From an uncultured Idiomarina sp. (GTDB lineage: Bacteria > Pseudomonadota > Gammaproteobacteria > Enterobacterales > Alteromonadaceae): a stretch of DNA of 64,000 nt. The stretch is taken from NCBI GenBank assembly GCA_946885915.1, contig CAMPHF010000004.1, positions 62,001 to 126,000 on the forward strand, in the 5' to 3' direction. A program made the translations under genes and the position numbers. Below are positions 18,122 through 27,823 of this stretch, piece after piece. The first letter of the stretch is position 1. Every line of letters begins with the position of its first letter. Below the pieces are notes generated by a model. The model had not been told where the DNA came from, made no database searches, and worked only from the letters and a program-made list of their open reading frames with translations.

Positions 18122-18151
18122 CAACGCCGCACCATTGCCATGCGATTAAAT

Positions 18152-18170
18152 TTGCGCCAATTGCGCGCAA
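18152..18170 (+). repeat. TTGCGC direct and inverted repeats before purE
   Basis: TTGCGC at 18152-18157 and 18161-18166 (direct), the second overlapping GCGCAA at 18165-18170 (inverted to the first). The site lies 50-70 nt before purE and might bind a purine repressor, though it does not match the PurR consensus closely. Confidence 0.3.
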
Positions 18171-18219
18171 TAGCTACAATTCACGCCTTTTCACGAACCG
18201 CAGCGAAGAGGAACTTAGC

Positions 18220-18711
18220 ATGGCACCGGTATTAATCTTGATGGGCTCACAATCTGATTGGCCCGTGATGCAAGAAGCGGCCAAAATGCTCAATGAACTT
18301 GAGGTGCCTTGGCGCGCGCAAGTGGTATCCGCTCACCGCACCCCTGATTTACTGCAAACGACCATGCAAGCGGCCGAGGCCGATGGCGTGCCGGTCGTGA
18401 TTGCTGGCGCCGGTGGCGCTGCCCACTTACCAGGTATGCTGGCGGCGTTTACCGCGTTGCCGGTGCTTGGGGTGCCGGTGCAAAGCAAGACCTTGAAAGG
18501 CTTAGATAGCTTGCTCTCCATTGTGCAAATGCCCAAAGGCGTCGCAGTGGGTACTTTAGCCATTGGTGCCGCAGGTGCAGCCAACGCAGGCTTGTTGGCA
18601 GCGCAAATTATTGGTAGCAGCGACTTAGCCGTGCGCGAACGAGTGCAGGCATTTCGTGCTAAGCAACGCGAGACCGTCATGCAAAATCGTGACTTGGAGC
18701 TTGGCGCATGA
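18220..18711 (+). CDS. purE: N5-carboxyaminoimidazole ribonucleotide mutase
   Basis: A 163-aa mutase that converts N5-CAIR to CAIR in purine synthesis, acting as an octamer. Recognised from the N-terminal [12 protein letters not shown] block, the active-site VVSAHRTPD with its His, and [13 protein letters not shown] followed by [11 protein letters not shown]. Length is normal for class I PurE. AAGAGGAAC ends about five bases before the ATG. Its stop overlaps the purK start by 4 nt (ATGA), so the two products are made together. Confidence 0.96.
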   Translation: MAPVLILMGSQSDWPVMQEAAKMLNELEVPWRAQVVSAHRTPDLLQTTMQAAEADGVPVVIAGAGGAAHLPGMLAAFTALPVLGVPVQSKTLKGLDSLLSIVQMPKGVAVGTLAIGAAGAANAGLLAAQIIGSSDLAVRERVQAFRAKQRETVMQNRDLELGA

Positions 18712-19793
18712 AAGTGTTGCTCATTGGTGATGGTCAGCTCGGCCACATGTTAGGGCGCGCCGGTATCCAGCAGGGCGATTCGATATTGTTGTATAGCACG
18801 CGTACCCAGCAGGTAATGCCGTTAGCCGCCGATTTACCATTAGCGATGAGCTTGCAAGAGGCGGTTGATTGGGCTGATGTGGTGAGTTGGGAGCACGAGG
18901 CTGTGCCTGCTGAGGTGATTGATATCGCCCACGACAAGTTCTTGATGGACCCCGATAAAATTACCTCGCTTACCGATAGACGCAGTGAAAAGTCTTTGTT
19001 TGATGCCTGTGAAGTACCCACTTCACCTTGGCGTGCGTTTACCAACGCTGCCGAGTTAACTGAACTGTTGAAACAGTGCAAACAGCCGGTGGTAATTAAA
19101 GCCGCTAGTGGCGGCTACGATGGCAAAGGCCAATGGCGCTGGCAGCCAGGTGACGATATTGCCGCGCTGGTGGCGAGTGCGGGGCAACAAGCGGGCATTG
19201 TGGAAGATATGATTCCCTTCGTGCGCGAAGTCTCATTGGTGGGCGCGTGCGATCAGAATGGTGAGCGCGTCTGTTATCCGCTAATTCGGAACGTGCATAC
19301 GCAGGGAATTTTGAGTTACAGCGTGGCGGGCGAAGCGCAACCCGCGCAGCTACAACAACTAGCGGAACAGTATTTTAAAGCCATTACGGATGCCCTTGAT
19401 TACGTTGGCGTGTTAGCGATTGAGTTTTTCGTGGTCGGAGATGGCGAACAGGCGCAATTATTGGTGAATGAAATTGCACCGCGGGTACACAACAGTGGTC
19501 ACTTTAGTCAAACCGGCGCTAACGTTGATCAGTTTGCGTTGCATATGCGCTGTTTAACGGGGTTGCCCTTGCCCGAACTTATGGTGGCACCTACTTTAAT
19601 GCTGAATGTGATTGGTGTGGATGCCATTCCTGACCAATTATGGCGAATAGCGACGGCCGATTGTCACTGGTATAACAAAGCGCCGCGCCCGGGTCGCAAA
19701 GTCGGCCACGTCAATGTTATGGTTGAAAGCACCGAACGCGCGGAGCAATTAGCATCAGTATGGACCAGCAAACTGCAACGACTGGTCGACTAA
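18708..19793 (+). CDS. purK: N5-carboxyaminoimidazole ribonucleotide synthase
   Basis: A 361-aa ATP-grasp enzyme that makes N5-CAIR from AIR, bicarbonate and ATP, the substrate of PurE. It begins with a nucleotide-type loop ([16 protein letters not shown]), has the ATP-grasp core ([17 protein letters not shown], then [14 protein letters not shown]) and the metal-binding ending [15 protein letters not shown]. Length is typical. The 4-nt overlap with purE and the 34-nt overlap with the next gene's start make this a compact + strand cluster. Confidence 0.96.
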   Translation: MKVLLIGDGQLGHMLGRAGIQQGDSILLYSTRTQQVMPLAADLPLAMSLQEAVDWADVVSWEHEAVPAEVIDIAHDKFLMDPDKITSLTDRRSEKSLFDACEVPTSPWRAFTNAAELTELLKQCKQPVVIKAASGGYDGKGQWRWQPGDDIAALVASAGQQAGIVEDMIPFVREVSLVGACDQNGERVCYPLIRNVHTQGILSYSVAGEAQPAQLQQLAEQYFKAITDALDYVGVLAIEFFVVGDGEQAQLLVNEIAPRVHNSGHFSQTGANVDQFALHMRCLTGLPLPELMVAPTLMLNVIGVDAIPDQLWRIATADCHWYNKAPRPGRKVGHVNVMVESTERAEQLASVWTSKLQRLVD

Positions 19794-21940
19794 CCGGGTC
19801 GACAATATGGCATCGCTATAGCGTGCAGTTTGTCACGCTTGCGCTGCTATATTTTGTGACCGGCGCGATTGGCCTTGAATACGCCCAAACCTACGCCAAC
19901 CAACAAACCTTTGTGACCTTAATTTGGCCGCCAGCAGGGGTCGCCATTGGTTTATTGCTCCGCTGGCGCTTATCACTCTGGCCAGCGGCATTGCTGGCTG
20001 AAGTGGCCTTAAGTTTCTTCATTTCCGACATTATTTGGCCGCAAGGGCTGGGTATTGGGCTAAGCAACGCCATAATTACCTTGTTCGTGAGCTGGCTGAT
20101 GTTGCGCCTTAAATTTAATCGTGACTTTGAGCGCGGCCGCGATTTGCTCCTATTTTTGCTTTATGGCGTAACCTTAACCGCGGCGCTGGCAGCCCTTGCC
20201 GGCGTCTTGCAACTCTATGCTTTGGGTTTGGTTGGCGCCGAACAAGCACTCATGGCGTGGGTGTACTGGTGGTTAGGTGATGCCGCGGGGGTGTTATTAG
20301 TCGGTTTGCCTTTGCTGGTGTTCGCGCGCGCGTACGTGCAACCATTAACCCGCGGTTTTTCGGGTGTTGCGGCGGCATTACTACTCGCGCTGGCGCTGGA
20401 AATTTTCTATCTAAACAGTACTCAATTTGCCTACGGCATGCTCATGCTACCCATGTTGGCGGTGATTTGGATTTCACTTACCACCAACTTGCAAGTGTCA
20501 TCGATTGCGATTTTGCTGTTCACCGTGATCGCTACTTTTGGCACTCTGAATGAGCGTGGCGTGTTTAGCTTATTTGCTAATCCGTTAGGTGCGCATTGGC
20601 TGTATATTGTGAGCCTGGCAGTTGCCGCTGCGGTTATTGCTTCTATTTCGATGGAAATTCGGCGCTCGCTTGATCAGAAATACCATGCCTTAAAAGCTGC
20701 CAACATCGGTACTTGGGATTTACGCCTACCCAGCTACCACATTTACTTCAATCAAACCTTAGCGACCATGTTGGGGCGCAAAGTACGTCAGCTAGAACCC
20801 AACATGAGTACCTTTAAGGCGCTCACGCATCCCGATGATTACCCCAAAATGATAGAAAAGCTGATGGCTTATGCTCGGGGCGATACCGACGAGTATTTAC
20901 ATGTATTTAGGATGCGCCATGCGGATGGCAGTTGGCGCTGGATTGAGGCGCATGGGGAAATCATTAATCGTGACTTTAGTGGGCGTCCGGTGCGGATTTG
21001 CGGTACTCATCAGGATATTACTGAGCGCAAAGTGCTCGAGGACGATTTAGCGCTGAACTTAGTGCGCCTGAATCAAGCTCAAGAAGTCGCGCAACTCGGT
21101 CACTGGACCTCCAATATTGCTACCGGTGAACTCTGGTGGTCGCCGATTATTTATCGCATGTTTGGGCTTGACCCTAAAACCACCAGGCCGAGCGTGAAAG
21201 TGCTTAATCAACTCATTCACCCAGAGGATTTTGACGAAGTACTGGCAAGTGAAGCAAAAGCTTTAAAAGTGGGTCGCCATGATGTCGAGCATCGTATTGT
21301 TCGCCCGGATGGTAGCGTGCGTTGGGTGCATGAGTTGGCGACCTTGGAGCGTGATGAAGACGGTCAACCGTTTCGGATGGTTGGCACCGTGCAGGATATT
21401 ACTGAATTTAAACAGCTGGAGTTGCGGTTACGGCGGCAAGCGTTGGTAGATGAACTGACTCAAGTGCCAAACCGACGTTACATGATGCAACGCTTGAATC
21501 ATGAGTGGCAGCGCTTTTTACGTTACCCCGACCAGCTCGGCAGCTTTGTGATGATGGATATCGATTTTTTCAAAAAGCTGAACGATACCTATGGCCACGG
21601 TTTTGGAGATGATGTTTTGAAGCAAGTGGCCGCTTGCATCGCCAACTTAGTGCGTGATGTTGACGTATTTGCGCGCATGGGCGGTGAGGAGTTTGCGTTA
21701 TTGCTCCCGCAAACCGCAGGCAGAGACGGTTTGCAGGTGGCCGAGAAAGTGCGTAAAGGGGTTGAGCAACTCGAACTTTACGCACCGCAGTCGCGGGAGC
21801 GCGTCACCGTTACCATGAGCTTAGGGTTAGCCGCATTTGAGCGTCAATATAAAGACCTCGACGCGGTGATGGTGGCCGCCGATGAAGCCCTTTATAATGC
21901 TAAAGAAAACGGTCGCAACCAGGTGCGTATGGCCAGCTAG
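19760..21940 (+). CDS. MASE1-PAS-PAS diguanylate cyclase
   Basis: A 726-aa membrane sensor. Residues about 20-300 form a MASE1 integral membrane domain (TLIWPPAGVAIGLLLRW is its signature). Two PAS_3/PAC units follow (about 310-430, with AHGEIINRDFSGRPVRICGTHQDITERK, and 435-555, ending MVGTVQDITEF). The GGDEF domain has its active site GGEEF at 641-645 and an inhibitory site RDVD at 632-635, so it should be active and product-inhibited. The start overlaps purK by 34 nt; no later ATG fits the first transmembrane helix. Its stop overlaps that of the opposing esterase (CTAG). Confidence 0.92.
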   Translation: MDQQTATTGRLTGSTIWHRYSVQFVTLALLYFVTGAIGLEYAQTYANQQTFVTLIWPPAGVAIGLLLRWRLSLWPAALLAEVALSFFISDIIWPQGLGIGLSNAIITLFVSWLMLRLKFNRDFERGRDLLLFLLYGVTLTAALAALAGVLQLYALGLVGAEQALMAWVYWWLGDAAGVLLVGLPLLVFARAYVQPLTRGFSGVAAALLLALALEIFYLNSTQFAYGMLMLPMLAVIWISLTTNLQVSSIAILLFTVIATFGTLNERGVFSLFANPLGAHWLYIVSLAVAAAVIASISMEIRRSLDQKYHALKAANIGTWDLRLPSYHIYFNQTLATMLGRKVRQLEPNMSTFKALTHPDDYPKMIEKLMAYARGDTDEYLHVFRMRHADGSWRWIEAHGEIINRDFSGRPVRICGTHQDITERKVLEDDLALNLVRLNQAQEVAQLGHWTSNIATGELWWSPIIYRMFGLDPKTTRPSVKVLNQLIHPEDFDEVLASEAKALKVGRHDVEHRIVRPDGSVRWVHELATLERDEDGQPFRMVGTVQDITEFKQLELRLRRQALVDELTQVPNRRYMMQRLNHEWQRFLRYPDQLGSFVMMDIDFFKKLNDTYGHGFGDDVLKQVAACIANLVRDVDVFARMGGEEFALLLPQTAGRDGLQVAEKVRKGVEQLELYAPQSRERVTVTMSLGLAAFERQYKDLDAVMVAADEALYNAKENGRNQVRMAS

Positions 21941-22587
21941 CTTAGTTGTGCGGCCAGCCAGCTGCGCATTTTCTCAATCTGCTCTGGCACCACTTGGTGC
22001 TGCATATTGAAGGTTTGATAACTTACCGGATAGCCCAAGCGTTGCAAAGTTTCAAAGGCGCGCTGGCCGAGCATTTCTGGCACGACCGGATCTTGCAAAC
22101 CATGCTGAATGAGTATCGGCGTTTGCAGTTGCGCATCATGGCGCGCAATGGTGTCTGCCGTCGCGAAGTAGGTGGATAACGCTAAAACGCCAGCCAGTGG
22201 CTCAGGAAAAGTAAGCGCTGCTTGATACGCCACCGCACCACCTTGGGAAAAGCCGGCCACTAAAATATTGGCATAGGGAATACCGCGCGCATGTTCGCGC
22301 TCAATTAAGTCGTGTACCCGAGTTGCCGAGGCTTCTAGTTGTGCCGTATCAACTTTACGCTCAATACTCATTTCTAAAATGTCATACCACGCAGGCATTT
22401 GCATGCCGCCGTTTATCGTCACTGGCATACGCGGTGCATGCGGGAAAATAAACCGCACATGTTTGCTAAGTCCTAAGTGGGGAACTAACGGCGCAAAGTC
22501 GTGGCCATCAGCACCTAAGCCATGTAACCAAATAACGCTATGAGTGGCGGTGCCGGCGGCATTAATTTCTACTTCAGTGGCATTCAT
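21937..22587 (-). CDS. Carboxylesterase / lysophospholipase-type alpha/beta hydrolase
   Basis: A 216-aa serine hydrolase of the phospholipase/carboxylesterase family. The nucleophile elbow is GFSQGG (LVAGFSQGGAVAYQ), the oxyanion loop WLHGLGADGHDF, and the remaining triad members are the Asp of GLQDPVVP and a late His in NMQHQVVPE. No signal peptide is present. Its start overlaps the stop of the DUF502 gene by 4 nt (ATGA), pointing to a two-gene operon, and its stop overlaps that of the diguanylate cyclase on the other strand. Confidence 0.9.
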   Translation of the reverse strand: MNATEVEINAAGTATHSVIWLHGLGADGHDFAPLVPHLGLSKHVRFIFPHAPRMPVTINGGMQMPAWYDILEMSIERKVDTAQLEASATRVHDLIEREHARGIPYANILVAGFSQGGAVAYQAALTFPEPLAGVLALSTYFATADTIARHDAQLQTPILIQHGLQDPVVPEMLGQRAFETLQRLGYPVSYQTFNMQHQVVPEQIEKMRSWLAAQLS

Positions 22588-23210
22588 TGCAAGTCCTCTG
22601 CCTGTGGTTTGCTATTGTTCTGCTTCATTTTGCCCAACCCGCCGCTAATCACAAGTTGCATGGCATCTGCTGGGCTCATATTCAATTTGGTCGTGGCGCT
22701 CCGCGGTACCATCACCATGTAGCCGCCAATCATATAACTCATCGGTAGGTATACCGCAATTTGGTCGTCATCTAAGCACTCGGAAATAGGGTCACCTTTC
22801 ACGCCGGGCAGTTTAGTTACAATGCCAATTAATTGCATATTGCTACCTGGCATATCCACCAGCACCACGGCCTCGTCGCTAAAGTTTTTGCCCGACATCA
22901 GGTCAAAAACATCATTAATGGTGGCATACAGTTTGCGTAAAACCGGCAAGCGCTCCATGAGCTTAGCGGGAATCATCCATACCCCATAAATGAGTTTCCA
23001 GCGCGAACTGAAGCCCATAAAAATGGCGATAGCGAGAAAACTAATCATGGCGAGGCCGGGAAAGTAATAACTTTCGGGCAATAAAGCCTGCCATGCAGGT
23101 TTCAGCCAGCTTTCAATTGTCATCAGTAACCAGCGCACCAATGCAATGGTTAAAATGAGTGGCAATAAAATGGCCAAACCTTTCAATAAATACTGCAGAA
23201 GTCGTTTCAT
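22584..23210 (-). CDS. DUF502 family membrane protein
   Basis: A 208-aa protein of the DUF502 family. Two transmembrane helices lie at about 8-28 and 50-70 (LLKGLAILLPLILTIALVRWLL and FPGLAMISFLAIAIFMGF), followed by the family's conserved soluble part (PVLRKLYATINDVFDLM, VVLVDMPG, VYLPMSYMIGGYMVMVP). The role is unknown; homologues occur widely in bacteria and plants. It precedes and overlaps the esterase gene, so the two may act together at the membrane, but that is inference from position. Confidence 0.88.
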   Translation of the reverse strand: MKRLLQYLLKGLAILLPLILTIALVRWLLMTIESWLKPAWQALLPESYYFPGLAMISFLAIAIFMGFSSRWKLIYGVWMIPAKLMERLPVLRKLYATINDVFDLMSGKNFSDEAVVLVDMPGSNMQLIGIVTKLPGVKGDPISECLDDDQIAVYLPMSYMIGGYMVMVPRSATTKLNMSPADAMQLVISGGLGKMKQNNSKPQAEDLQ

Positions 23211-23299
23211 TATGTGGTTTCCGCTGTGCTAGTCTTAAGCGCTTCCGCGAGGCGGAAGAACGAACACGAACTTTATCATAGGCGCGTTGAGGTTCATTC

Positions 23300-23863
23300 A
23301 TGAAATTATATGGCAGTTTAACATCACCCTTCGTTCGTCACTGTCGCGTGGCGCTTGCTCAAACCGGGCAAAAATTTGACTTCGTTCTGGCCGATCATGC
23401 AGCCAGCCTAACCGGTACGCCTACTCATCGAGTACCTTATGCCGAGCTTGCCGATGGCACCTTGTTACATGACTCAGCGGCCATTTTAAAAGCCATTCGT
23501 GAACAAGCGGGGCAGCCATTTTTTGCCGATGTGCAAGATTATGACTTGTTCTGTTTAGCCAACACCTTGCTCGACACGCAAGTGAATTTATTTTTGTTGA
23601 ACAAAGATGGTGTCACGGCAGAACAAAGCAGCTACGTCGCGCGCCAAGCGTCGCGCATTGAAGCGACCCTGGCGGCGTTAGAAGCGCGCCAGTGGCAGGG
23701 CGATAGTGCATTAACCGATGGTGAGCTGCGTTTAGCCTGCTATTTAAGCTGGGCTTCGTTCCGCCAGTTGCTGGATTTGCAAGCCTATCCAAATTTACGC
23801 GACTTACTAGCACGGGCCGACCAACAACCACTATTTGCGAATACCCACCCAGCGATGGGTTAA
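23300..23863 (+). CDS. Glutathione S-transferase-like protein
   Basis: A 187-aa protein with an N-terminal thioredoxin-like domain (MKLYGSLTSPFVRHCRVAL, then VPYAELADGTLLHDSAAIL, the cis-Pro and Ser of the glutathione site) and a helical C-terminal half. It is shorter than typical GSTs of about 200-220 aa, losing part of the C-terminal domain. No catalytic Cys is present in the first loop (SPFVRHC keeps one Cys after the helix start). It is transcribed alone, divergent from the DUF502 gene and convergent with yajQ. Confidence 0.82.
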   Translation: MKLYGSLTSPFVRHCRVALAQTGQKFDFVLADHAASLTGTPTHRVPYAELADGTLLHDSAAILKAIREQAGQPFFADVQDYDLFCLANTLLDTQVNLFLLNKDGVTAEQSSYVARQASRIEATLAALEARQWQGDSALTDGELRLACYLSWASFRQLLDLQAYPNLRDLLARADQQPLFANTHPAMG

Positions 23864-23881
23864 GTCGCAGTTGAGCTTGGT

Positions 23882-24370
23882 TTAGTCGCGAAAGTTTTCG
23901 TACTGTAGCGGCAATTCAATGGTTTCATCTTTACGCAGCGTGGCGATAGCTAATTGCAAATCGTCACGCTTCTTGCCATTCACCCGTACCTTGTCGCCCT
24001 GAATCGAGGCTTGCACCTTCAGCTTCTGATCTTTCAATAATTTAATGATCTGCTTAGCCACCGGCTGCTCAATACCTTGCTTGAACTTAATGGTGTAGCT
24101 GTAGGTTTTGCCTGAGCGCGAAGGCTCATCTTCAATGTCCACCCCAGCGGTGCTGATGTTGCGCTTAGCACAATGGTTGTAGAAGATATCCTGCAATTGT
24201 TGTAGCTGAAATTCGGATTCGGTGGTGAGGGTAACCACCAATTCTTTTTGCTCAATCGTGGCTTCTACGCCGCGGAAGTCGAAGCGGGTGGTTAGTTCAC
24301 GGTTAGCGTTATCAACCGCGTTACGTAATTCAACTTCATCGATTTCGGATACAATATCAAAGCTTGGCAT
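23882..24370 (-). CDS. yajQ: YajQ family nucleotide-binding protein
   Basis: A 162-aa protein with two ferredoxin-like halves, recognised end to end: [11 protein letters not shown] at the start, [27 protein letters not shown], and QLAIATLRK near the end. In Xanthomonas and Pseudomonas the YajQ family binds c-di-GMP and affects gene expression and virulence; in E. coli it binds nucleotides. Here it lies among five GGDEF proteins, which makes a c-di-GMP role plausible but unproven. It follows the PLD-family gene on the same strand with a gap of 68 nt that holds a GGCTTG/CAAGCC hairpin without a T-tract. Confidence 0.93.
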   Translation of the reverse strand: MPSFDIVSEIDEVELRNAVDNANRELTTRFDFRGVEATIEQKELVVTLTTESEFQLQQLQDIFYNHCAKRNISTAGVDIEDEPSRSGKTYSYTIKFKQGIEQPVAKQIIKLLKDQKLKVQASIQGDKVRVNGKKRDDLQLAIATLRKDETIELPLQYENFRD

Positions 24371-24438
24371 TGCAACTCACCTGTTGGTTAAAACCTGTTG
24401 TGTAAGGACGGCTTGTTCATCGTCAAGCCGGCTAATCA

Positions 24439-25866
24439 TTATAGCTGTGATTCTAGCGGCAAGTGAACCGCGAACCAAGCACCAAGCCGACGCCACCAAC
24501 GACAGTACTTGTCGCCATTGCGTTGCAAGTTCACCTGAATTGCCCGTTCTGGGGTCGTGTAATAATCCCAAAGCTGGGAAAGTTGCGCCGATAATTCATC
24601 ATTTTTAATGAAAATGCCGCTTTCCGTATTAATATTCGCCGATCTTGCGCTAAGGTTGAATGAGCCAATAAAGCCTTGCGCCTGGTCAAACAACATAGCT
24701 TTAGTGTGCAAGCTGGCGCGACTACTACCCAATCTCATTCGCAGTTTAGGCGTGGCTTTTAGTTCAAACAGCTCTACTCCAGCATGCAGTAAATCCGCTC
24801 TAAACTTGGCATAACCTGCATGTGCCAGTAGCACATCGTTGCTGGCTAAAGAATTGGTGAGGATTTGCACTTGTACGCCACGAGCAACCAAGGCCGCAAG
24901 CATATCGACGCCAGCTGTGCCGGGAATAAAATAAGGCGAAATAATCCGCAAACGCTGTTGTGTGCGAGCTAAATGAAAGGCCAAGGCCGCCACCACCTCC
25001 GCTTGAGAGCTTTTACCGGCGCTACCTTTTTGCGGATCATCAGCGACATACTGTAATTCGTTTTCCCACACATAATGCTCGGGATCGAACCAATCGGCTT
25101 GGCATTCACCACCGCCATGCTGGAGGGCGGCGCGTAAGGTGGGTAATTGGCGTAATTGCTGAATCCATGGGTGATGTAACCAGGCTTTGGCGGCGCGACG
25201 CATACGGCGTAAGCGTTGAATGGGCACACTGCGCGGGCTGCGCCAATATTGCCAAAATGCCGCTTCAACGCTCACCGCAATCTGCCCGACCATGGCCGCA
25301 TCTAAATCAACAAAATGCCCGCTCGACTCAGGTTGCTGCTGAACCTGCTGACGAAAATAGGCACTACCAATATTGCGCCCGCCAACAATCGCGAATAAAC
25401 CATCAACAATCCAAGCTTTGTTATGCATGCGATGATTCAAAAAGCTGCCTCGCCAGAGCACTTCGACTAGGGCATGAACGCCACTCCAGCGCCATTGAAA
25501 TGGGTTAAACAGCCGAATCTTAATGCGTGGATGCTGATCGACTAAAGCGAGCACAAAGTCATTGCCGCGCACATCCATATCATCAATCAGTAAGTATACC
25601 TCTACGCCACGGTCGGCTGCGGCCAACAGCTCAGCAAAAAGCGTGCGGCCGTCGTCATCGTCGTGCCATAAGTAGGTTTGTATGGCGATCCATTTTTGCG
25701 CGTGGCGAATACTTTGTAAGCGGGCGCTAAAGGCTTCGTCATTATTACTCAGAATACGCACACCGGAACTGACCGCGGCGGCAGCATGAGTTTGGACGAA
25801 CTGGGCCCAAGTTCGGGCAATCGGCACTGGGCGCGATGTGGCGCTAGGTTTTTGCGACACGAACAA
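24439..25866 (-). CDS. Phospholipase D / cardiolipin synthase-like protein
   Basis: A 475-aa enzyme of the phospholipase D superfamily with two HKD motifs: H148-x-K150-x4-D155 (HNKAWIVD) and H387-x-K389-x4-D394 (HTKAMLFD), each followed by the usual GxRNIG or GSFNLSxRS segment. Layout is that of ClsC/YmdC-type cardiolipin synthases and related transphosphatidylases, so it probably forms or cleaves phospholipid phosphodiester bonds. No signal peptide or transmembrane helix is seen; membrane association would be peripheral. It diverges from the lipoprotein amidohydrolase and precedes yajQ. Confidence 0.88.
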   Translation of the reverse strand: MFVSQKPSATSRPVPIARTWAQFVQTHAAAAVSSGVRILSNNDEAFSARLQSIRHAQKWIAIQTYLWHDDDDGRTLFAELLAAADRGVEVYLLIDDMDVRGNDFVLALVDQHPRIKIRLFNPFQWRWSGVHALVEVLWRGSFLNHRMHNKAWIVDGLFAIVGGRNIGSAYFRQQVQQQPESSGHFVDLDAAMVGQIAVSVEAAFWQYWRSPRSVPIQRLRRMRRAAKAWLHHPWIQQLRQLPTLRAALQHGGGECQADWFDPEHYVWENELQYVADDPQKGSAGKSSQAEVVAALAFHLARTQQRLRIISPYFIPGTAGVDMLAALVARGVQVQILTNSLASNDVLLAHAGYAKFRADLLHAGVELFELKATPKLRMRLGSSRASLHTKAMLFDQAQGFIGSFNLSARSANINTESGIFIKNDELSAQLSQLWDYYTTPERAIQVNLQRNGDKYCRWWRRLGAWFAVHLPLESQL

Positions 25867-25957
25867 CTATCCTCAAGAGTAATTGAGCGATTAATAAGCA
25901 AGGTAGCGGCAGCGGGACGCGGTTGCAACCGAATCTATTCCATGACGGAGAACCACC

Positions 25958-27340
25958 ATGTTGAAGATGAAATCGTTTTGGCTGGGCGTTGCGGTAGTGC
26001 TTGGCTTGGCCGGCTGTAGCAGTGCACCGACGGCGCCGGCGAGCGCAACCTCTGCACCCGCCGCCAGTGGCTATCTACTCACCAATGTTAATGTGGTGCC
26101 CGTGTTAGAGCGCCCGACGGGTGAGTTGCCCATTGCGCGCAACATGCAAGTACTGGTGCAGGGCGACCGTATTGTGACGGTGGCGGGCAAGATTACACCA
26201 CCGCCTGGCGTGCAAACCATCAACGGTAAGGGCGCCTATTTGCTGCCCGGATTCGCCGAAATGCACGGTCATGTGCCACCAGCCACCTCTTTTGAGGGTA
26301 TCCCAAGCCGTTACTTAGATGACGTGCTCAAGCTCTATGTGGCGGCTGGCGTGACGACAGTGCGCGGCATGCTTGGGCATCCACATCAGTTGCAACTGAA
26401 AACCGATATTGCAGAGGGTAAACGCATTGGTCCGACGCTATTTTTAGCAGGTCCGAGTTTTAGTGGCGGTTCCGTGCAGTCAGTCGCGCAGGCGTTACAG
26501 CGGGTACGCGATCAACATGCGGGCGGCTGGGATTTAATTAAAATTCATCCGGGCCTAAGCTTAGAAGAGTATTTGGCGATTGCCGATCTCGCCAACTCAC
26601 TTGAGTTCGACTTTGGTGGCCATGTGCCTAGTGATGTCGGACTCGGCCAGGCCTTGCAGGCTGGGCAACGCTCTATTGACCACTTGGATGGGTATTTAGA
26701 ATACTTAAACGCAGTGAATACCCCCATTACCGAGACCCAGCTCGATCAAGCGGTGAAGTTGAGCTTGGAGCACCAAGTGGGTGTGGTACCTACCCAAGCG
26801 TTGTGGCGCACTTTAATTGGCGCGGCCGATGCCGATGCAATGCGGGCCTATCCCGAACTCGCGTTAGTGCCGACCGCGGTGCGCGAGCGCTGGTTGGGCT
26901 TTTTAGCTAACCCAGATACGCCATATCGCAACAGCCAAGCAGCCGCGCAACAAAGCCGCAATCGGGATCGCTTGTTGCGAGCTTTGTATGAGGGTGGGGT
27001 GCCGGTATGGTTTGGTACCGATGCACCGCAGCTATTCAGTGTGCCGGGCTTTTCGATTGCACATGAAATTAGCGCGATGCAAGAAGCCGGCTTCAGCAAC
27101 AGTGACATCATCTATACCGCCACCCGAGCGGTGGGTGATTACTTTGCCGAGACCGATGAATTTGGTTCTATTGCCCCGGGTCAACGCGCTGACTTTATTG
27201 TCATGCAAGGCAATCCGCTAGAGGATTTAAGTGGCATTACTCAGGCTAATGGGGTGATGTTACGCGGCACTTGGTATAGCCGTGCCGAGCTTGATGCGTT
27301 ATTAGCTGATATTCGAGCGGCCTACAGTGCAGCAGACTAA
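25958..27340 (+). CDS. Lipoprotein metal-dependent amidohydrolase
   Basis: A 460-aa amidohydrolase-superfamily enzyme attached to the membrane: a type II signal peptide ends in the lipobox LAGC (Cys21 region). After a Ser/Ala/Pro linker come the metal-site motifs in order: GFAEMHGHVP (HxH), DLIKIHPG with Lys, DFGGHVP, SIDHLDGY and WFGTDAPQ. Residue patterns resemble imidazolonepropionase-like hydrolases, and the substrate may be a peptide or lactam-type amide. GGAG precedes the ATG by about eight bases. This is the second amidohydrolase of the window, along with the one at 8602-9891. Confidence 0.86.
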   Translation: MLKMKSFWLGVAVVLGLAGCSSAPTAPASATSAPAASGYLLTNVNVVPVLERPTGELPIARNMQVLVQGDRIVTVAGKITPPPGVQTINGKGAYLLPGFAEMHGHVPPATSFEGIPSRYLDDVLKLYVAAGVTTVRGMLGHPHQLQLKTDIAEGKRIGPTLFLAGPSFSGGSVQSVAQALQRVRDQHAGGWDLIKIHPGLSLEEYLAIADLANSLEFDFGGHVPSDVGLGQALQAGQRSIDHLDGYLEYLNAVNTPITETQLDQAVKLSLEHQVGVVPTQALWRTLIGAADADAMRAYPELALVPTAVRERWLGFLANPDTPYRNSQAAAQQSRNRDRLLRALYEGGVPVWFGTDAPQLFSVPGFSIAHEISAMQEAGFSNSDIIYTATRAVGDYFAETDEFGSIAPGQRADFIVMQGNPLEDLSGITQANGVMLRGTWYSRAELDALLADIRAAYSAAD

Positions 27341-27349
27341 GCAAACAAC

Positions 27350-27823
27350 TTAGGCCCGAAAACCCTGGCGCCAGGCCTGTAAGGTGGGCGCCAGCACAAA
27401 TTCTGCCAGCACAAAGGCATACCATAGCGGAAGCATATTGGCGGCATAGGCATATTGGTAATTAGGGATCTGTTCAGCTTGGCCCGCGAAAAATTGAATG
27501 GTAATCGCGCCAATTACGAAACCTGCAAGCCCAGCGCTGTAACAATAACGGCGTTGGGCTTTTAACTGGGCATGTACTTTCGCACTAAGTGCTGGCGAGG
27601 GCAGCGCGGTGCGGGGTTTGAAGCATCGCCGTAGCGCCACATAAAGCACCTGAAAACTCTCACTGCCAAAGCGCAGCACGCTGGCACTGACCAAGTAGAA
27701 CAGCACAAACAGCAGTGGAAATGGATTGGCAAGCACCCACCAATGCCACTCACTCGCCCATAAAATACCGGCCAAAAACAGCGCCGCAAAGCACAACTTA
27801 GTCACGCTTGAACGCCACCACAT
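27350..27823 (-). CDS. Four-helix membrane protein of unknown function
   Basis: A 157-aa protein I do not recognise. Two hydrophobic helices come first (about 8-25 and 33-52), then a basic cytoplasmic loop (LRRCFKPRTALPSPALSAKVHAQLKAQRR, 65-92), and then two more helices (about 95-112 and 130-150). The charge pattern puts the central loop in the cytoplasm. Its ATG overlaps the stop of the upstream propeller-GGDEF gene by one base (TAATG), so it is translationally coupled to a c-di-GMP sensor and may work with it. This is inference from position. Confidence 0.7.
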   Translation of the reverse strand: MWWRSSVTKLCFAALFLAGILWASEWHWWVLANPFPLLFVLFYLVSASVLRFGSESFQVLYVALRRCFKPRTALPSPALSAKVHAQLKAQRRYCYSAGLAGFVIGAITIQFFAGQAEQIPNYQYAYAANMLPLWYAFVLAEFVLAPTLQAWRQGFRA

